This document shows, piece by piece, positions 47,529 to 47,645 of a DNA stretch of 47,645 bases. The notes beneath the pieces are model-generated. The model searched no databases, was not told where the DNA came from, and saw nothing but the letters and a program-made list of their open reading frames with translations. Position 1 is the first letter of the stretch. Every line of letters begins with the position of its first letter. This DNA is from Bacteroidales bacterium. Its GTDB lineage: Bacteria > Bacteroidota > Bacteroidia > Bacteroidales > UBA932. A program made the position numbers and the translations under genes. The stretch lies in NCBI GenBank assembly GCA_016286385.1, contig JAEESO010000019.1:1-47645 (forward strand), read 5' to 3'.

Positions 47529-47645
47529 TCATTTCATTGCTAAAATAACTGATTCGGCCGTGTCTGAGAGGATCTTTTCAATCTCAGGGGTAAGTTTGCC
47601 TTCTCCAAGAGGGGCAAGGACATCAGAAGAGTGAGTGGCGCGGAG
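47529..47645 (-). CDS. atpA: ATP synthase alpha subunit, C-terminal end only
   Basis: The last 38 codons of a reverse-strand gene that begins beyond the window (LRATHSSDVLAPLGEGKLTP followed by EIEKILSDTAESVILAMK). A helical tail with LxxGKLTxEIE is compatible with the end of F1 alpha, and the usual order atpA-atpG supports it. The call depends mainly on position. Confidence 0.65.
   Translation of the reverse strand, partial: LRATHSSDVLAPLGEGKLTPEIEKILSDTAESVILAMK

Noticed and set aside
47332..47532. 66-codon reverse frame between atpA and atpG
   Set aside because: It is made almost wholly of the palindromic repeat core and arms.

Overview
The window looks like a chromosomal piece of an uncultured gut- or rumen-type member of the Bacteroidales (Bacteroidota). 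The evidence is the gene set and order (rseC-rnfBCDGEA, a PSP1/holB/polyprenyl synthetase cluster, an RND pump followed by a PG0541-like protein), Bacteroidota promoter boxes (TTG-N19/20-TAnnTTTG) with very short leaders and little Shine-Dalgarno signal, and Bacteroidota accessory families (DUF4298, AbiE, a Bacteroides-type tyrosine recombinase). Genus cannot be fixed from sequence alone. No rRNA gene, intact tRNA or CRISPR array was seen.

Layout. (1) 1-19.0 kb is a mosaic accessory region. It holds a TPR protein cut by the window edge, a DUF1871-like protein, a 5'-truncated tyrosine recombinase, a C69 peptidase, a small XRE regulator, and a reverse-strand defence-like operon (type IIG/ISP restriction-methyltransferase, lipoprotein, McrA-like HNH nuclease, DUF4298-GIY-YIG fusion). 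After these come a second HNH nuclease, sanA-nnrD, an AbiEi/AbiEii toxin-antitoxin pair and an AT-richer stretch with a divergent HTH/XRE switch. The region ends at a 3' fragment of tRNA-Arg(TCT) that still has its terminator, probably an old integration scar. (2) 19.3-34.7 kb is one unbroken run of 19 reverse-strand genes whose gaps never exceed about 16 nt. It runs trxA, LOG, polyprenyl synthetase, holB, PSP1/RicT, trmB, merR-like, nif3-like, zinc-ribbon coiled coil, dnaB, DUF3108, rseC, rnfB, C, D, G, E, A, EamA, and has a good promoter in front of trxA. (3) 34.9-42.7 kb holds an outer-membrane beta-barrel protein, a tripartite RND efflux operon (TolC, adaptor, pump, PG0541-like) and lgt. 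(4) 42.9-45.4 kb holds a two-gene cassette (HAD hydrolase and OPA/GlpT-like transporter) enclosed by about 190-bp inverted repeats. (5) 45.5-47.6 kb holds yitT, atpG and the 3' end of atpA.

The most striking feature is the density and behaviour of small dispersed palindromic repeats. Several families sit in intergenic 3' regions. Others sit inside or at the ends of core genes without breaking the frame: rnfG C-terminus, RND pump C-terminus, the middle of trmB, and two places in atpG. Two copies of one G/C-rich core (in trmB and between atpA and atpG) are each enclosed by a long inverted repeat whose sequence is different at each locus, as if insertion copied the local flank in inverted orientation. 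With the inverted-repeat cassette and an 8.4-kb block bounded by a 20-bp direct repeat, these are the best candidates for undescribed biology here.
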